From: Pseudomonas sp. AFG_SD02_1510_Pfu_092
Lineage (GTDB): Bacteria; Pseudomonadota; Gammaproteobacteria; Pseudomonadales; Pseudomonadaceae
Assembly: GCF_003331055.1 (NCBI RefSeq)
Contig: NZ_PUQD01000031.1
Location: 1-60,389 of the forward strand
Length of the DNA stretch: 60,389 nucleotides
Direction of reading: 5' to 3'
Part shown: in pieces, positions 8,898 through 20,100 of the stretch
How the letters are laid out: each line of letters starts with the position of its first letter
Position numbering within the stretch: position 1 is the first letter of the stretch
The notes under the pieces: generated by a model
What the model was told of the DNA's origin: nothing
The model's input: the letters and a program-made list of their open reading frames with translations, nothing else
The model's database searches: none
Program-made: the position numbers and the translations under genes

Positions 8898-9824
8898 CTA
8901 CTCGTTCACCAGGCGTTGCAGCATGCTGCCTTCATGGCGGGCCAGGATACGCAGCAGCTGGTCGACCAGCGCCCGGTCCGGTGCATCCAGGTGAAAGTGG
9001 TGCCCGCCCGGGTGCCAGGAAACCTTCGCCTGGGCGGGCAAGGCAGCCTGGCGCCGGGTGAAGGCTTCGCCGCTGAATGCGCCCTGACGGCCAAACAGCA
9101 GGTACAGCGGGCAATGGATCTGGCGCAGCAGGTCGCAGGCTTCGCGCTCGGTCAGCGGCATCGGTTCGGGCAGCACCAGGCGTGGGTCGTGGCGCCAGCA
9201 GTAGCCCTCGCCCAGCTGCAGCAGGTCGCGCAGCGCCAGCAGCCGCGCGGCACCCTCCGACAGCTCGGTGTCGAGGCGTTCGCGGCGTTGCGCCAGTGCG
9301 GTATCGAGGTCGTCGAAGCGGACCATGTCCGGCTCGGCAAAGCCCTGCAACTGGCTGCGCTGGACCATGCGTTTGAGCCGGTAGGCGCGGGCCAGGTGTT
9401 GCACGCGGTCATTCTCGGCCACCGTGAACGGTGCGCCCATGCCGTCGAGGAAGGTCATGCTGGCGATACCGCTGGTCATGGCCGCCAGCAGCGACGCCAC
9501 GCCGGTGCCCATGCCATGGGCCAGTACGTGAAACTGCGCCAGGCCCAGGCTGTCGGTCACCGCCAGCATGTCCTCGGCGTGTTCCCACAGGTAATAGCCA
9601 CTGTCGTGGCGGCGATGGTCCGAGCGGCCGTGGCCGACCAGGTCGGGGGCGACCACGAAGCAGCCGTCGAGCATCGGGGCCAGGCGCTCGAACGAGGCGG
9701 CGTTGTCCAGCCAGCCATGCAGGGCCAGCACCGGGATGCCGTCTTCCGGCCCCCAGCAACGCACGGCTATTTCAATGCCGTTGAGGTCTAGCAGGTGATC
9801 CTTGGGTGTCGATGAAGAACGCAT
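8898..9824 (-). CDS. Alpha/beta hydrolase fold protein lacking the nucleophile serine
   Basis: This 308-residue protein follows the MhpC-like alpha/beta hydrolase plan: L-A-L-H-G-W-L-D-N near residue 33 (oxyanion region), V-V-A-P-D-L-V-G-H-G-R-S-D near 57, a nucleophile elbow near 102 and a late G-G-H-H-F-H with the catalytic His. At the elbow the usual G-H-S-M-G reads A-H-G-M-G, and the codon is GGC, so the serine is a glycine. Either the protein is not a hydrolase or it uses another mechanism. AGGAAG precedes the ATG at 9824. It stands downstream of the helicase gene. Confidence 0.8.
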   Translation of the reverse strand: MRSSSTPKDHLLDLNGIEIAVRCWGPEDGIPVLALHGWLDNAASFERLAPMLDGCFVVAPDLVGHGRSDHRRHDSGYYLWEHAEDMLAVTDSLGLAQFHVLAHGMGTGVASLLAAMTSGIASMTFLDGMGAPFTVAENDRVQHLARAYRLKRMVQRSQLQGFAEPDMVRFDDLDTALAQRRERLDTELSEGAARLLALRDLLQLGEGYCWRHDPRLVLPEPMPLTEREACDLLRQIHCPLYLLFGRQGAFSGEAFTRRQAALPAQAKVSWHPGGHHFHLDAPDRALVDQLLRILARHEGSMLQRLVNE

Positions 9825-10010
9825 GGGTACGCTTCCTGACTTGGAGCCTGGTACGACCACACCAGGCCGAATACGCCGCCGGCCCCTTCGAGTCCTGTCG
9901 CCAGCGGCAACCCTTGCGCCGGGCCATGCAGCGCTCCGACACGTTACCTTGGCGCAAGCTCAGGCCCACCACTGGCCCGTCACCGACCGTGACTTAACCG
10001 TCACCGACCC

Positions 10011-12434
10011 TCACTGCCCACGCAGGTCCTCGAAGAATGCCTGCCTACCATCCACCTGGCTGGACGCCCGTGGCGCCGCCGCTTCGCCATTGGCCGCCTC
10101 CACATGCCAGTAGCAGTGCTGCACCGCGCGGGTCACCGCCACATAGGCCAGGCGCTGCACTTCCTCCCGCTGCGCGGTATCGAACGGCTGGGCATCCCCG
10201 GGCTTGCCGAGCCCGGCCTGGCGATACACCTGGTTCTTGTACGGTGAGCTGGTCAGGTACTGGCAATCGCCGAGCATGAACACCGCATCGGCCTGCAAGC
10301 CCTTGGCACTGTGGTAGGTCAGCTGGCGCAGCCGGCGTTGCTCGGCCGGCAACGCCGCCTCGGCGTGCAGCACGCTTTGCAGGTGGTCGTTCATCAGCGC
10401 CCGGTCGCTGCCCTTGCGGTACAGCATCATCACCGTCTCGCCACGCTGGTAGTGCTCGATCAGCGTTTCACCCAGGGCGGCCTCGTCGCGGTCGAACACC
10501 TTCACCGGCGAGCCCGGCAAGCCGGCCGCCGGGCCGCTGGCCCGGGCCTTCTTGCCGGCAATCGCCGGGGTGCCCTTGACCAGATGCTCGGCCGCGTCGA
10601 TCACCTGCTGCTGGCAACGGTAGTTGTCGACCAGCATCACCCGGGTGTGGGCCGGCGACGGGAAGGCCTTGGTGAATTCCATGAAGTACTTGGGCGAACT
10701 GCCCCGCCAGCCGTAGATCGACTGCCAGTCGTCGCCCACGCATAGCAACGACGAATGCCGAGCCTGGCGCCCGCTGTGCATCGCCGGGCCGCGCCGGCGG
10801 ATTTCGGCGAGGCTGGCGCGCAGCCAGCTGACGATCTGTGGTGACACGTCCTGGAATTCGTCGATCATCAGGTGCGCCAGCGGCCGCAGCAACGGGTCGG
10901 GCAGCAGCCGCAGGTTTTCCGGGTTGTTCTCGCCGAACAGGGCGAACATGCGGTTGTAGCTCATCACCGGCGGTGACTGGTCCAGCAGGTGCGCCTCCAG
11001 GGCCTTCCAGTACAAGGCCAGGGCCTCGAAGAACAGCGCATCACTGTCGCCGTTGGGGAAGCTCATCGCGGCCACGGCAGCGTTCACCTCCAGGCCGAGA
11101 TTCTCGATGAAATTGGCCGCGCCGACAAAGGCGTCGAGCAGCGGCGCCGGGGCCAGCTCGCCCTTGACCTTGTATTCGAAGCCGGGGCCGGCCACGGCAT
11201 CACCGGCCAGCGAGGCCGCCAGGCGCCGGGCCATGGCGTAGTTGTCGAGCCAGATCAGCGGCTGGTCGCAGAACGCCTGCAACAGGGTGCGCTTCACCGC
11301 CCACTCGGCGCGCACCGCCAGTTTGGCCCCGGGGCGCTGGTACTGCGCGCTTTCCGCCGGGTCGAAGCCCAGCACCAGCAACGGCCCCTGATTGCCCAGG
11401 CGGCCATGCACATGGAAGCGGCTGCCACGAATCTCGACCGTCTCGCGGCAGGGTTCGATACCGTTGATCGGCCAGGCGCCTGCGGCGAACCAGAGGTCCT
11501 CGATCACATCGCACAGTTCTTCGTCGCGCTGGGCCGCCAGCTGGGTTACCTGGGCACGCTTTTGCACATCGGGGTTGTTCGGGTCCAGCGGCTTCAGTTG
11601 CAGGGCTTCGCTGCGCAGCAGGCCGACCAGTTCGGCAAAACGCGGGCTGACCCCCAGCAGGCTGCTGTAGCACTGGTTCAGTTGCTGGCGCTGGGCATCG
11701 TTCAGGCGCAGGTCGAACGGGTTGCTGTCGGCCTCGGCCTCTTGCCCGGCGGGCATCTCGTTGCCCAGCGTTTCGAACGCGCGCAATTGGCCAAAGCCCG
11801 GCAGGCTGCGCACCAGCGGCAGGATGCGCGAATGGAAGGTGCGCACCAGCTCGCGCGCCTGCAGCGGCTGCAGGTTGATCTGCCACAGGGCGAACACCTG
11901 CAACAGGCGCTTGATGAAGTCCTTGCGCGACTCGCGGGTGAACGTGACCACGGTCATCGCATCCAGCTCGAAGCCCAGGTAATGGCGCAACAGCAGGATA
12001 CGCAGCACCAGCGAGGTGGACTTGCCGGCGCCGGCACCGGCCACCACGCAGGTCGACGGTGTGTCGCTGAAAATCAGCTTCCATTGCGCGGCACTGGGTT
12101 GCGCCTCGGCGGGCAGGTGCTGGGCGACATCGGCCTTGAAGCGCTTTTTCAGCTCGGCCGTCAGCGGCAGGCGCCAGTCCTCGAACAGGTTGTCGTCCTG
12201 GCCCGGCACGGCGGCGCTGTCGGGGCGGGCATCGCGAATCACCAGCACCTGGCGCCCGGCCTCGTAGCCCTCCTCCCGCCCGCGCTCGAACGCTTCACGC
12301 AGGGCATCGGCGTGGTGCTGCGCCTGCGGCTGGGTCAGGCCCCGCCCCAACAGACGGGCGACCAGGCGGCGTAGCCAGGGCAATTGGGCAGCAGGGACAA
12401 GGTCGGCAGGGGCCTGGGGTTGCTCGTGGGCCAC
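10011..12434 (-). CDS. UvrD/Rep-superfamily SF1 DNA helicase, helicase IV (HelD)-like
   Basis: This is an SF1A helicase of about 807 residues. Motifs in order: A-G-A-G-A-G-K-S-T (Walker A, about 134-140), V-V-T-F-T-R-E-S (Ia), I-D-E-F-Q-D-V-S-P (II, about 525), G-D-D-W-Q-S-I-Y-G-W-R-G (III), D-N-Y-R-C (IV), T-Y-H-S-A-K-G-L (V) and A-Y-V-A-V-T-R-A (VI). The wording of motifs II and III resembles helicase IV more than UvrD or Rep. The preferred start is the GTG at 12434, six bases after CGGAG. An ATG 11 codons upstream has no ribosome binding site. The gene stands alone. A role in DNA repair or recombination is inferred from the family. Confidence 0.8.
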   Translation of the reverse strand: MAHEQPQAPADLVPAAQLPWLRRLVARLLGRGLTQPQAQHHADALREAFERGREEGYEAGRQVLVIRDARPDSAAVPGQDDNLFEDWRLPLTAELKKRFKADVAQHLPAEAQPSAAQWKLIFSDTPSTCVVAGAGAGKSTSLVLRILLLRHYLGFELDAMTVVTFTRESRKDFIKRLLQVFALWQINLQPLQARELVRTFHSRILPLVRSLPGFGQLRAFETLGNEMPAGQEAEADSNPFDLRLNDAQRQQLNQCYSSLLGVSPRFAELVGLLRSEALQLKPLDPNNPDVQKRAQVTQLAAQRDEELCDVIEDLWFAAGAWPINGIEPCRETVEIRGSRFHVHGRLGNQGPLLVLGFDPAESAQYQRPGAKLAVRAEWAVKRTLLQAFCDQPLIWLDNYAMARRLAASLAGDAVAGPGFEYKVKGELAPAPLLDAFVGAANFIENLGLEVNAAVAAMSFPNGDSDALFFEALALYWKALEAHLLDQSPPVMSYNRMFALFGENNPENLRLLPDPLLRPLAHLMIDEFQDVSPQIVSWLRASLAEIRRRGPAMHSGRQARHSSLLCVGDDWQSIYGWRGSSPKYFMEFTKAFPSPAHTRVMLVDNYRCQQQVIDAAEHLVKGTPAIAGKKARASGPAAGLPGSPVKVFDRDEAALGETLIEHYQRGETVMMLYRKGSDRALMNDHLQSVLHAEAALPAEQRRLRQLTYHSAKGLQADAVFMLGDCQYLTSSPYKNQVYRQAGLGKPGDAQPFDTAQREEVQRLAYVAVTRAVQHCYWHVEAANGEAAAPRASSQVDGRQAFFEDLRGQ

Positions 12435-12653
12435 GGTCACTCCGTTGAAGAAAAAAACAGCGGGCATGTTCGCCGGATCGACAGAAAATCGCCAGCGAAT
12501 GCTTGCAAATCAGTGGATTAGGCGATGAAGCGGATAAAATACCCCGGCAAGGAATATCGATTTTACTGATTCTTTTAAGCCGATATTTACGCTTATTTTC
12601 GATGTTTATTTCACGCATCATGGCCTCATTCCACTGATTCAAGGAGCACGACC

Positions 12654-13352
12654 ATGCTGCAACTGCGACCGTTCGAAAGCCTCGGCCACGCCAACCACGG
12701 CTGGCTCGATGCCCACCACCACTTCTCGTTTGCCGAGTATTACGACCCGGCGCGCATGCACTGGGGCAACCTGCGGGTCTGGAACGACGACCTGATCGCT
12801 GCCGGCAGCGGCTTCCCGCCGCACCCGCACCGCGATATGGAAATCATCACCTATGTGCGTGAAGGCGCGATCACCCACCAGGACAGCCTGGGCAACAAAG
12901 GCCGCACCGAAGCCGGTGATGTCCAGGTGATGAGCGCCGGTACCGGCATCGTGCACAGCGAGTACAACCTGGAAGACGTCGATACGCGTATCTTCCAGAT
13001 CTGGATCGTGCCGGAGCGCACCGGTGAAGCACCGCAGTGGGGCACCCGGCCGTTCCCCAAAGGCGAGCGTGGCGAAGGCTTCGTGACGCTGGCCAGCGGT
13101 CGCGCAGGTGATGAAGACAGCCTGCAGATCCGCACCGATGCGCGGCTGGTGGCGGCCACCCTGCGTGCGGGTGAAACCGCCGAGTACCGCTTCGATGCCG
13201 CGCGCCGCGGCTACCTGGTGCCGGCCAAAGGGCTGGTGGAGGTCAACGGGCTGCGGGCCAAAGCGCGCGATGGCGTGGCGATCGAGCAGGAGCAGGTGCT
13301 GCGGGTAACCGCCATCGAGGACAGCGAGATCGTGCTGGTGGATGTGGCCTGA
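12654..13352 (+). CDS. Pirin-family bicupin protein (YhhW-like, possible quercetin 2,3-dioxygenase)
   Basis: This 232-residue bicupin carries the metal ligands of E. coli YhhW at the same residue numbers: His57 and His59 (P-H-P-H-R-D), His101 and Glu103 (V-H-S-E-Y). The N-terminal cupin should therefore bind a metal, and the C-terminal cupin is degenerate. YhhW cleaves quercetin in vitro; the physiological substrate of the family is not settled. AAGGAG precedes the ATG, and an AT-rich stretch at about 12520-12620 probably holds its promoter. It converges on the isochorismatase-like gene with a seven-base gap. Confidence 0.88.
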   Translation: MLQLRPFESLGHANHGWLDAHHHFSFAEYYDPARMHWGNLRVWNDDLIAAGSGFPPHPHRDMEIITYVREGAITHQDSLGNKGRTEAGDVQVMSAGTGIVHSEYNLEDVDTRIFQIWIVPERTGEAPQWGTRPFPKGERGEGFVTLASGRAGDEDSLQIRTDARLVAATLRAGETAEYRFDAARRGYLVPAKGLVEVNGLRAKARDGVAIEQEQVLRVTAIEDSEIVLVDVA

Positions 13353-13358
13353 GGCGCG

Positions 13359-13844
13359 CTAGCGGTGTGCGGCGAGTTCGCCAAGCACCTCGGCGCAGGT
13401 AGTGACCTGGCGGAAGTGATGCGTCCACAGGTCGATGCCCAGCTTGCCCGAGCGGTCCAGCGATGAGCCGACCGTCATGTCGGTGACCAGGGTCGGCATC
13501 AGCCCGGCATCGAACAGGGCAAACCCTGCGGCCAGCACACAGGTCTCGGTCTGCAGCCCGCACACCAGCACCCGCTCTACGCCCAGCTGGCGAATGTACT
13601 CGATCGCTTCGGCGCTTTGCCCGTAGCCATGCTTGACGAACACCTGGTCGGCCTCGACCAGGCTCTCGTCCTCGGCCGCTGGGTGCCAGCCGAGCTGGCG
13701 CTCGAACGGCGTGACCTGTTCGTCGTGCAGCTCGACCGAGGCAATGGTGGGGATGTTCGCCGACAACCGGCGCAGGCCATCGACTAGCCACTCGGGTGGG
13801 CTGAAGGTGGACTGGACATCGACGATGAGCAAGACCTGGCGCAT
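13359..13844 (-). CDS. Isochorismatase-family cysteine hydrolase
   Basis: This 161-residue protein has the family's triad pattern: Asp in L-L-I-V-D-V-Q near residue 9, a Lys in V-F-V-K-H-G-Y-G near residue 82, and the nucleophile Cys in T-E-T-C-V near residue 111. The cis-peptide-like stretch V-C-G-L-Q is also present. Such enzymes hydrolyse amides or enol ethers (nicotinamide, N-carbamoyl compounds, isochorismate). The sequence does not say which. The start is the ATG at 13844; reading frames that extend upstream run into REP DNA. Confidence 0.82.
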   Translation of the reverse strand: MRQVLLIVDVQSTFSPPEWLVDGLRRLSANIPTIASVELHDEQVTPFERQLGWHPAAEDESLVEADQVFVKHGYGQSAEAIEYIRQLGVERVLVCGLQTETCVLAAGFALFDAGLMPTLVTDMTVGSSLDRSGKLGIDLWTHHFRQVTTCAEVLGELAAHR

Positions 13845-13904
13845 GGGCGGATTCCGGACATGGGCAAAAGGCGCGGAGTATAACGCGATCGCTGATGCAG
13901 TGGA

Positions 13905-13950
13905 TGGCACCGGCTGCGCCGGTGATCGCCGGCAAGCCGGCTCCCACACC
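13905..13950. repeat. REP element, single copy
   Basis: A degenerate REP (CACCGGCTGCGCCGGTG, then CGCCGGCAAGCCGGCTCCCA) lies upstream of the isochorismatase-like gene. Confidence 0.6.
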
Positions 13951-14012
13951 GACCGTGTGTTTTTCACTAACCCTTGGCTTGCGTGAGGGACTGGGCGCTG
14001 CTTTGCAGCCCA

Positions 14013-14083
14013 TTCGCGGGCACGCCCGCTCCCACAAGGTCCGGTGTCTGGCCTGGCCCTGTGGGAGCGGGCGTGCCCGCGAA
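14013..14083. repeat. REP inverted pair (BIME), perfect 24-bp arms
   Basis: Arm 14013-14036 and arm 14060-14083 are perfect reverse complements over 24 bases, with a 23-base spacer. The pair lies just past the end of the giant peroxidase gene and could end or stabilise its 11-kb mRNA. Confidence 0.85.
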
Positions 14084-14084
14084 C

Positions 14085-14103
14085 GGGGCCGCAAAGCGGC
14101 CCC
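14085..14103. terminator. GC hairpin after the giant peroxidase gene
   Basis: GGGGCCGC-AAA-GCGGCCCC forms an 8-bp perfect stem with a 3-base loop nine bases past the peroxidase stop. The same GGCCGCAAAGCGGCC hairpin recurs at 36422 and 39122. No T-tract follows, so factor-independent termination is not certain. Confidence 0.55.
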
Positions 14104-14112
14104 TGTAGCGCC

Positions 14113-17100
14113 TCAAACTGCGAGGTTGAAGTCTGCTGCGGTCACCGTGGTTGCATCCGCCACCCCTACCAGGCGGATGGAGTCGGTAGCGCCGATGCTG
14201 ACCAGCGTATCGTCGCCCACATCGGCGATGGTGACGCTGGCAGCGAAGGTGGCTGCGGTGATGTTGAAGGCGGTGATGTCCAGCCGGTCCTGGCCGCCCG
14301 CCGCGTTGCTGTCGAAGTTGATGATCAGGTCGTTGCCGAAGCCAGCGGCGAACTGGAAGACATCATTGCCATCCGTAGCCATCATGGTGTCATCGCCGGC
14401 ACCGCCGTTGACCCTATCATCGCCTGCTGCGCCGTTGAGGAAGTCACTGCCGCTGCCGCCGAGCAGCGTGTCGTTGCCTGCACCACCGAACAGCGTGTCG
14501 TTGCCTGCACCACCGTTGAGAATGTCATTGCCAAGACCGCCATCCAGGCTGTCGTTGCCATTACCGCCGGTGATGATGTTGGCCTGCGTGTTACCGGTAC
14601 CACTGAAGTTACCGACCCCGGTATAGGTCAGGTTCTCGATGTTGCTGGTCATGGTGTAACTGGTCAGCGTGGTACGCACGGTGTCCGTTCCGGCCCCCAC
14701 GGCCTCGATCAGTACATCCCCGGTGTTGTCCACCACATAGGTGTCGTTGCCCAGACCACCCACCAGGCGGTCGGCGCCTGCACCGCCATTGAGCAGGTCG
14801 TTGCCGGCGCCGCCAAACATGAGGTTGTCCAGCGTGTTACCACCACCGATGAAATTGCCTACTCCGGTATACACCAGGTTCTCGACGTTACCGGTCATGG
14901 TGTAGCTGGCCAGTGTGGTCCGCACGGTATCCGTACCGCCTCCCACGGCCTCGATCACCCCATCCCCGGCGTTGTCCACTATATAGGTATCGTTGCCCAG
15001 ACCACCCACCAGACGGTCGGCACCTGTACCGCCATTGAGCAGGTCGTTACCGGCACCACCAAACATGAGGTTGTCCAGTGTGTTACCACCACCGATGAAG
15101 TTGCCCACTCCGGTATACACCAGGTTCTCGATGTTGCTGGCCAGGGTATAGCTGGCCAGCGTGGTACGTACGGTATCCGTACCGGCTCCCGCAGCTTCGA
15201 TCGCTACATCCCCGGCGTTGTCCACCAGGTAGACATCGTTGCCGAGACCACCCGTCATGCGATCGGCACCTGCACCGCCGTTGAGCAAGTCGTTGCCGGC
15301 GCCGGCAAACATGAGGTTGTCCAGCGCGTTACCACCACCGATGAAGTTGCCAGCCCCGGTGTACACCAGGTTCTCGACATTAATGGTCATGGTGTAGCTG
15401 GCCAGCGTGGTACGCACGGTATCCGTGCCCGCCCCGGTGGCTTCGACCACTATGTCCCCAGCATCGTCAACGACATAAGTGTCATTGCCGAGACCACCCA
15501 CCAGGCGGTCGGCACCCGCACCGCCATTGAGCAGGTCGTTACCAAGCCCGCCAAACAGCTGGTCGGCACCGTCCAGGCCAGAGATCACATCGTTACCCGC
15601 GCTACCAATCAGGATATCGGCACCGTTGGTGCCAACCAGGGTCAACCCGGGCACTGCAGCAGTCGCCGCCGAGGTGAGTGTCTCCTGCGCGCCGAAAGCG
15701 TCGGTGTAGCGCACGATCACCTGCAGTTGCTGGCCGCCCTGATCGAGACCCGGGGTGAAGGTAGCGGCAGTGGCACCGACGATGTTGGTGAAGATACCGC
15801 CAGCCCCCTGCTGCCACTGGAAGCTGAATGCTCCCAGCCCGTCCAGGTCGGCAATGCTGCCGGTAAGCGCCGTCAGGGTCTGCCCCTGGATGGGCGTCGT
15901 GTCGCTGATCAGCACGGCCCCCGTAGGCGCATCGTTGACGTTGGCGACCGGGTCGAGGATGTCGGAGGCGATGCTTTCCTGCACGCCGATGTCATCCACA
16001 TAGCTGACCACCACCCTTATGTTCTGCCCCACCTGATCCTGGCCAAGAACCAGGGTGCTGTTGATGGCGCCGGCGATGTTGACCCAGCCGAGCCCCCGGT
16101 TGGCCTGCCACTGGAAGGTGAACTGCGGGTTGCTCAGGCCATCGGCATCGACGATGGTCGCCGGGTTGGCGGTGAGCGTCTGGTTCTGTACCAGCAGACC
16201 GGTCACGGTAGGCCCGGCGCTCGGCGCGCTGTTCGGCGCCGAATCGACGATTTCCAGCGTGCCCTTGGCGTCCTGGTACACCGCGCGTACGCGGATATTC
16301 AAGCCCGCCACATCGTCCGTGACCCGGTAGGTAGTGCCGATGGCCCGGGATACCTCGCCAGCAGCGACGAAGGTGATGTCTTCATAGACCCCCGAACCCG
16401 GCAGGTTCTCGACTTGCCAGTAGTACGCCACAGGGCCGGTGATCGTACCCGTCAGGTTGGCCCCACCGATGTTGTCCGCATCATGTACCGCCAGCGGTGT
16501 TACCCGCAGCAGTTGCCCGCTGACCGGCGTGTCGTCCCGCAGACCGGTGGCCGCGTCGAGTATCGCCAGGTGCCCGGTCGGGCCGGCGTTGACGGCTGTA
16601 CCCACCCCCGATGCCTGCGAACTGTCAGAGAACTGCAGGCGTTCGATGCCGGTCAGGCGGTCGACACCGTCACGCCCGGCCACCGAGTCAGTGACGATCA
16701 CTGCGTTGCCATCGACCACCACGCTGTAATCGCTGGCCACCCCGGAAAACACCGCCGTGTCGTAGCTGTCGGTGCCGTTGAGGATTTCCCGCACGATCAC
16801 CAGCTGGCCCGGGTTGTAGGTGCCATTGAGCATCAGCGGCACCATCGGCTCCATGCTGTCGTAGCTGGCGATCTCCGGGCCGCTGCCGTCGCTGTTGGCG
16901 CGCACGCTGATGCGCACGTTCAGCCACTTGTCACCGTCGAGGATATCGTCGCCGCCACGGCCTTCGATCAGGTCGCTGCCGCTGCCACCGAGGATGATGT
17001 TGCCACCGTCGTAGAACGTCGCACCGGCGGCCAGCAGGCTGGACAGGCCGTTGATCAGGTTGATGTTGGTCAGCACGCTGCCGTGGGCGCCATTGGTCGG

Positions 17101-20100
17101 CAGGCTGGCGGCGTCTTCGTTGTCGCCGCGCAGGAAGTCGCCATGGGCCGACCCGGACAGGCCTTCCATGATGTCGAAGCGCACCAGCGCAGAGGCGCCC
17201 GAGCCCGGTACCGGCGGTACATCGAAGAAGCGGTCGCTGTAGTCGATGGTCACGCCCTGGGCCAGGCCCTTGAAGGTTGCCCAGTCATAGCCGGAGCCGC
17301 CGATGTAGCGGTCACCGAAGCCCAGGCTGCCGACCATGATGTCGTCGCCGCCTTCACCGTTGAACTTGTCGTTCTCGTTACCACCGATGAACACGTCGTT
17401 GCCGATGATCGGGTCGTTGCCGAGCGGGTCGAAGTTGTCGCCAGGTGCACCGTCCGAGGTACCCTTCTCGATCCAGTCGTCCCCTTCGTTGCCCATGTCC
17501 TGCTCGTTGGCCTTGCTGCCGAGGATGAAGTCGTTGCCTTGGCCGCCGATGGCTTCGGAAGCATCCTCACCGGTGACGATGAAGTCGTTGCCGAAACCGC
17601 CGATGATCAGGTTGACGCCATTACCGCCGTGCAGCACATCGTTGCCGTCGCCGCCCTGGATGTTGTCGTCACCGCCGATGTCGCTGATGATGTCGTCGCC
17701 GGTGCCTCCGCGCAACTGGTCGTTGCCGTAGCCACCTTCGATGCGGTCGTTGCCGCCATCACCCCAGACCGTGTCGTCACCCTCGCTGGAGACCAGGATG
17801 TCGTCACCGTTGGTGCCGCCGAGCACGACATGCTCGGTACCGGCATAGCGCAGGTAGTTGGTGTCCGGGCCGGCCGTCAGCGGGCTGTCGCGGAACACCA
17901 CCTGCTCGCCGTTTTCGCCCAGCGGGTCGGCATTGCCCAGGCCGTCGTTGTACTGCTTGCTCTGGTCCACTTCCAGGTAGAAACCCGGGTCGGAGAACAC
18001 CAGCGCCGGCAAGTGGGTGGCCGAGGTATTGGCCATGATCAGCTTGGCGAACGAGTTGCTTTCCAGTTCGGCGTTCATCGACAAGCCAGCGGTGCGTTCC
18101 AGGTAGTAGAAGCGGTCGCCGTCCTGCAATTTCTCCATCTGGTTCTCGAACACGAAGTTGAAGGTGCTGCCGAGCATGCCGCCGAATGGCGTTTTCGCTT
18201 CGGCCAGGCCGCCGATCCACAAGTCGATGGCATCGACCCCGGTCACCGTCACCGCCCGCAGGTCATCGACGGTACCCAGCACGCCATCCTTGCCAGGCAA
18301 GGTGACGTTGGCGTAGGCGCCGGTGCTGTTGAGGAAGTCCAGCCGGTCGGCTGGCGCGCCGTCGCCGCCGAATACCAGGGCCATGGCCGCCGCGCGTTTT
18401 TCCAGCAACGTGGTGGCCGCAGTGATGGTGCTGTGGGTGCCGTAGGCGGCGATGAAGTTGATCAGCGACTCCGGATGCTTCAGGTGCTGCACCAGGTCGA
18501 CCCAGCTGGTGTACGGCTTGAGCTGGGTGTCGCCGGTTTGCGCGTAGATGTCGCGGCGCACGGCGTTCAGCGACGGGATGCCGACATCGCGGCCACGGGC
18601 GATGTTGATCGCCGGCAGGTCCAGCGGCAGGCCGAGCAGGTTGTTGCGCAGCGCCTCGGTGACGAACTCGTCGATTTCGTTACCAGCCTGGCGGGTGACC
18701 CCGCGCACTATGGCGCTGGTGGCGTCCTCGGGGGTGACGCCACTGGCGGCATACGCCAGCGGGTTGAGGAACGCCGCGATCAGGCCCAGTTGCTGATCGG
18801 GGTTGGCACTGGCCGGGTCCTGGATGACGTTGAAGTCGACATCGAAGCGGTCGACGGTTTCGGTCAGCATCGAGTGGCCGAAGCGGTACACGGTGTGAGC
18901 GAACTCGGCCACGATCGAGGCATCGAGGTCGACGTCGTACACCTGGGTCGGCGCAAAGAACAGGTCGACCCGGGGTTGCACGGTGCGGGCGAACTCCTCG
19001 AACACCAGGTGCTGGTACTGCATTTCGGTACCGAACTTGGCCGCCTGGAACAACCGCTCGCCATTCCACACCAGCGCATCGATCTCGGCCTGGCTGGCCG
19101 GCAGCGCGGTCAGCGGGTTGAGCAGCCACTCGTTGAGGAACGCCAGGTCGCCCGAATCGAGCACGGTGTCCATGGTCTGCGCCACCAGCCGGTTGTGCTC
19201 GGCATGGAAGATCGCATGCACGGCGGTCAGGCCGATGTTTTCGTTGACCCGGCCGTCACCGGCAATGTAGTGCGCGTCCAGCAGCTCGTTGTCGTAGGCC
19301 AGGTTGGCACCGGTCTGCGGGTTCACCGGCACGGCGTTGCCGACATCGCTGTCGGCATCTGGTACCAGCACCCCACCGCTGAACACCGGCACGGCATTGT
19401 GGGCAATGTCGGCGAGGAACTGGTGCCCCGTGCGCACGGCGTTGGTCAGGTCTATCGGCGCCAGCGGGTTGCCTTCGACCTGCTGGTCGTCGGCCGTGCC
19501 GGCAATGCCGTCGAGGCCTTTCATGATCACCATCGGGAAGCCATTGGGCCCTTTGATGAAGTTGCCGTAGGCGTCGGTGGCCAGCAGCGGTACGTTGTCG
19601 ACATCGGCGTCGGTCAGGTTGATACCGAGCACATCACGGGCCTGGGCCTTGACCACCTTCCAGGTCGCCATGCCGCCGATTTCGGTGTCGTCAGCGGTAC
19701 CGTAGCGGCCATCGGCGCCCAGGTCGCGGTTGGTGATAAGCCGGCCGGTGGCAACCGGCCCGTCATCGGTCAGCACGTAGCCGCGCAGGAACACCTGGTG
19801 CGAAGGATGCGAGCTGTAGGTCTGGTTCTGGTCCACGAATGGCGTGGTGGTATTGGTGTGCTCGTGGATGTCATCGGCGTTGCCGAGGATGCCATCCGGG
19901 CCAGGCAGGTTGGTGGCCCGGGTCACCACCATGAAGTTGGTGAAACCGCCCTCCACGTACAGCGGGTCATCCGGTTGCAGCGGGATGTAGATGGTGCCCG
20001 AGCCACCCTTGGTGACCAGGTCCAGGCCATGGTCGAAGAACTGCCCGAAGAAGGTCATCCAGGCGTTGAACGGCGCGGACAGGCCTGCATCGGCGGCGGT

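Noticed and set aside
8094..9791. 565-codon antisense frame over the VOC and alpha/beta hydrolase genes; similar ones at 10989-12374, 33137-34528 and 40484-42670
   Set aside because: All lie opposite well-supported genes, span gene borders and show shadow composition.
14610..15570. 246-bp tandem repeats considered as a mobile element or minisatellite outside genes
   Set aside because: They are in frame within the peroxidase gene and encode RTX-type repeats.
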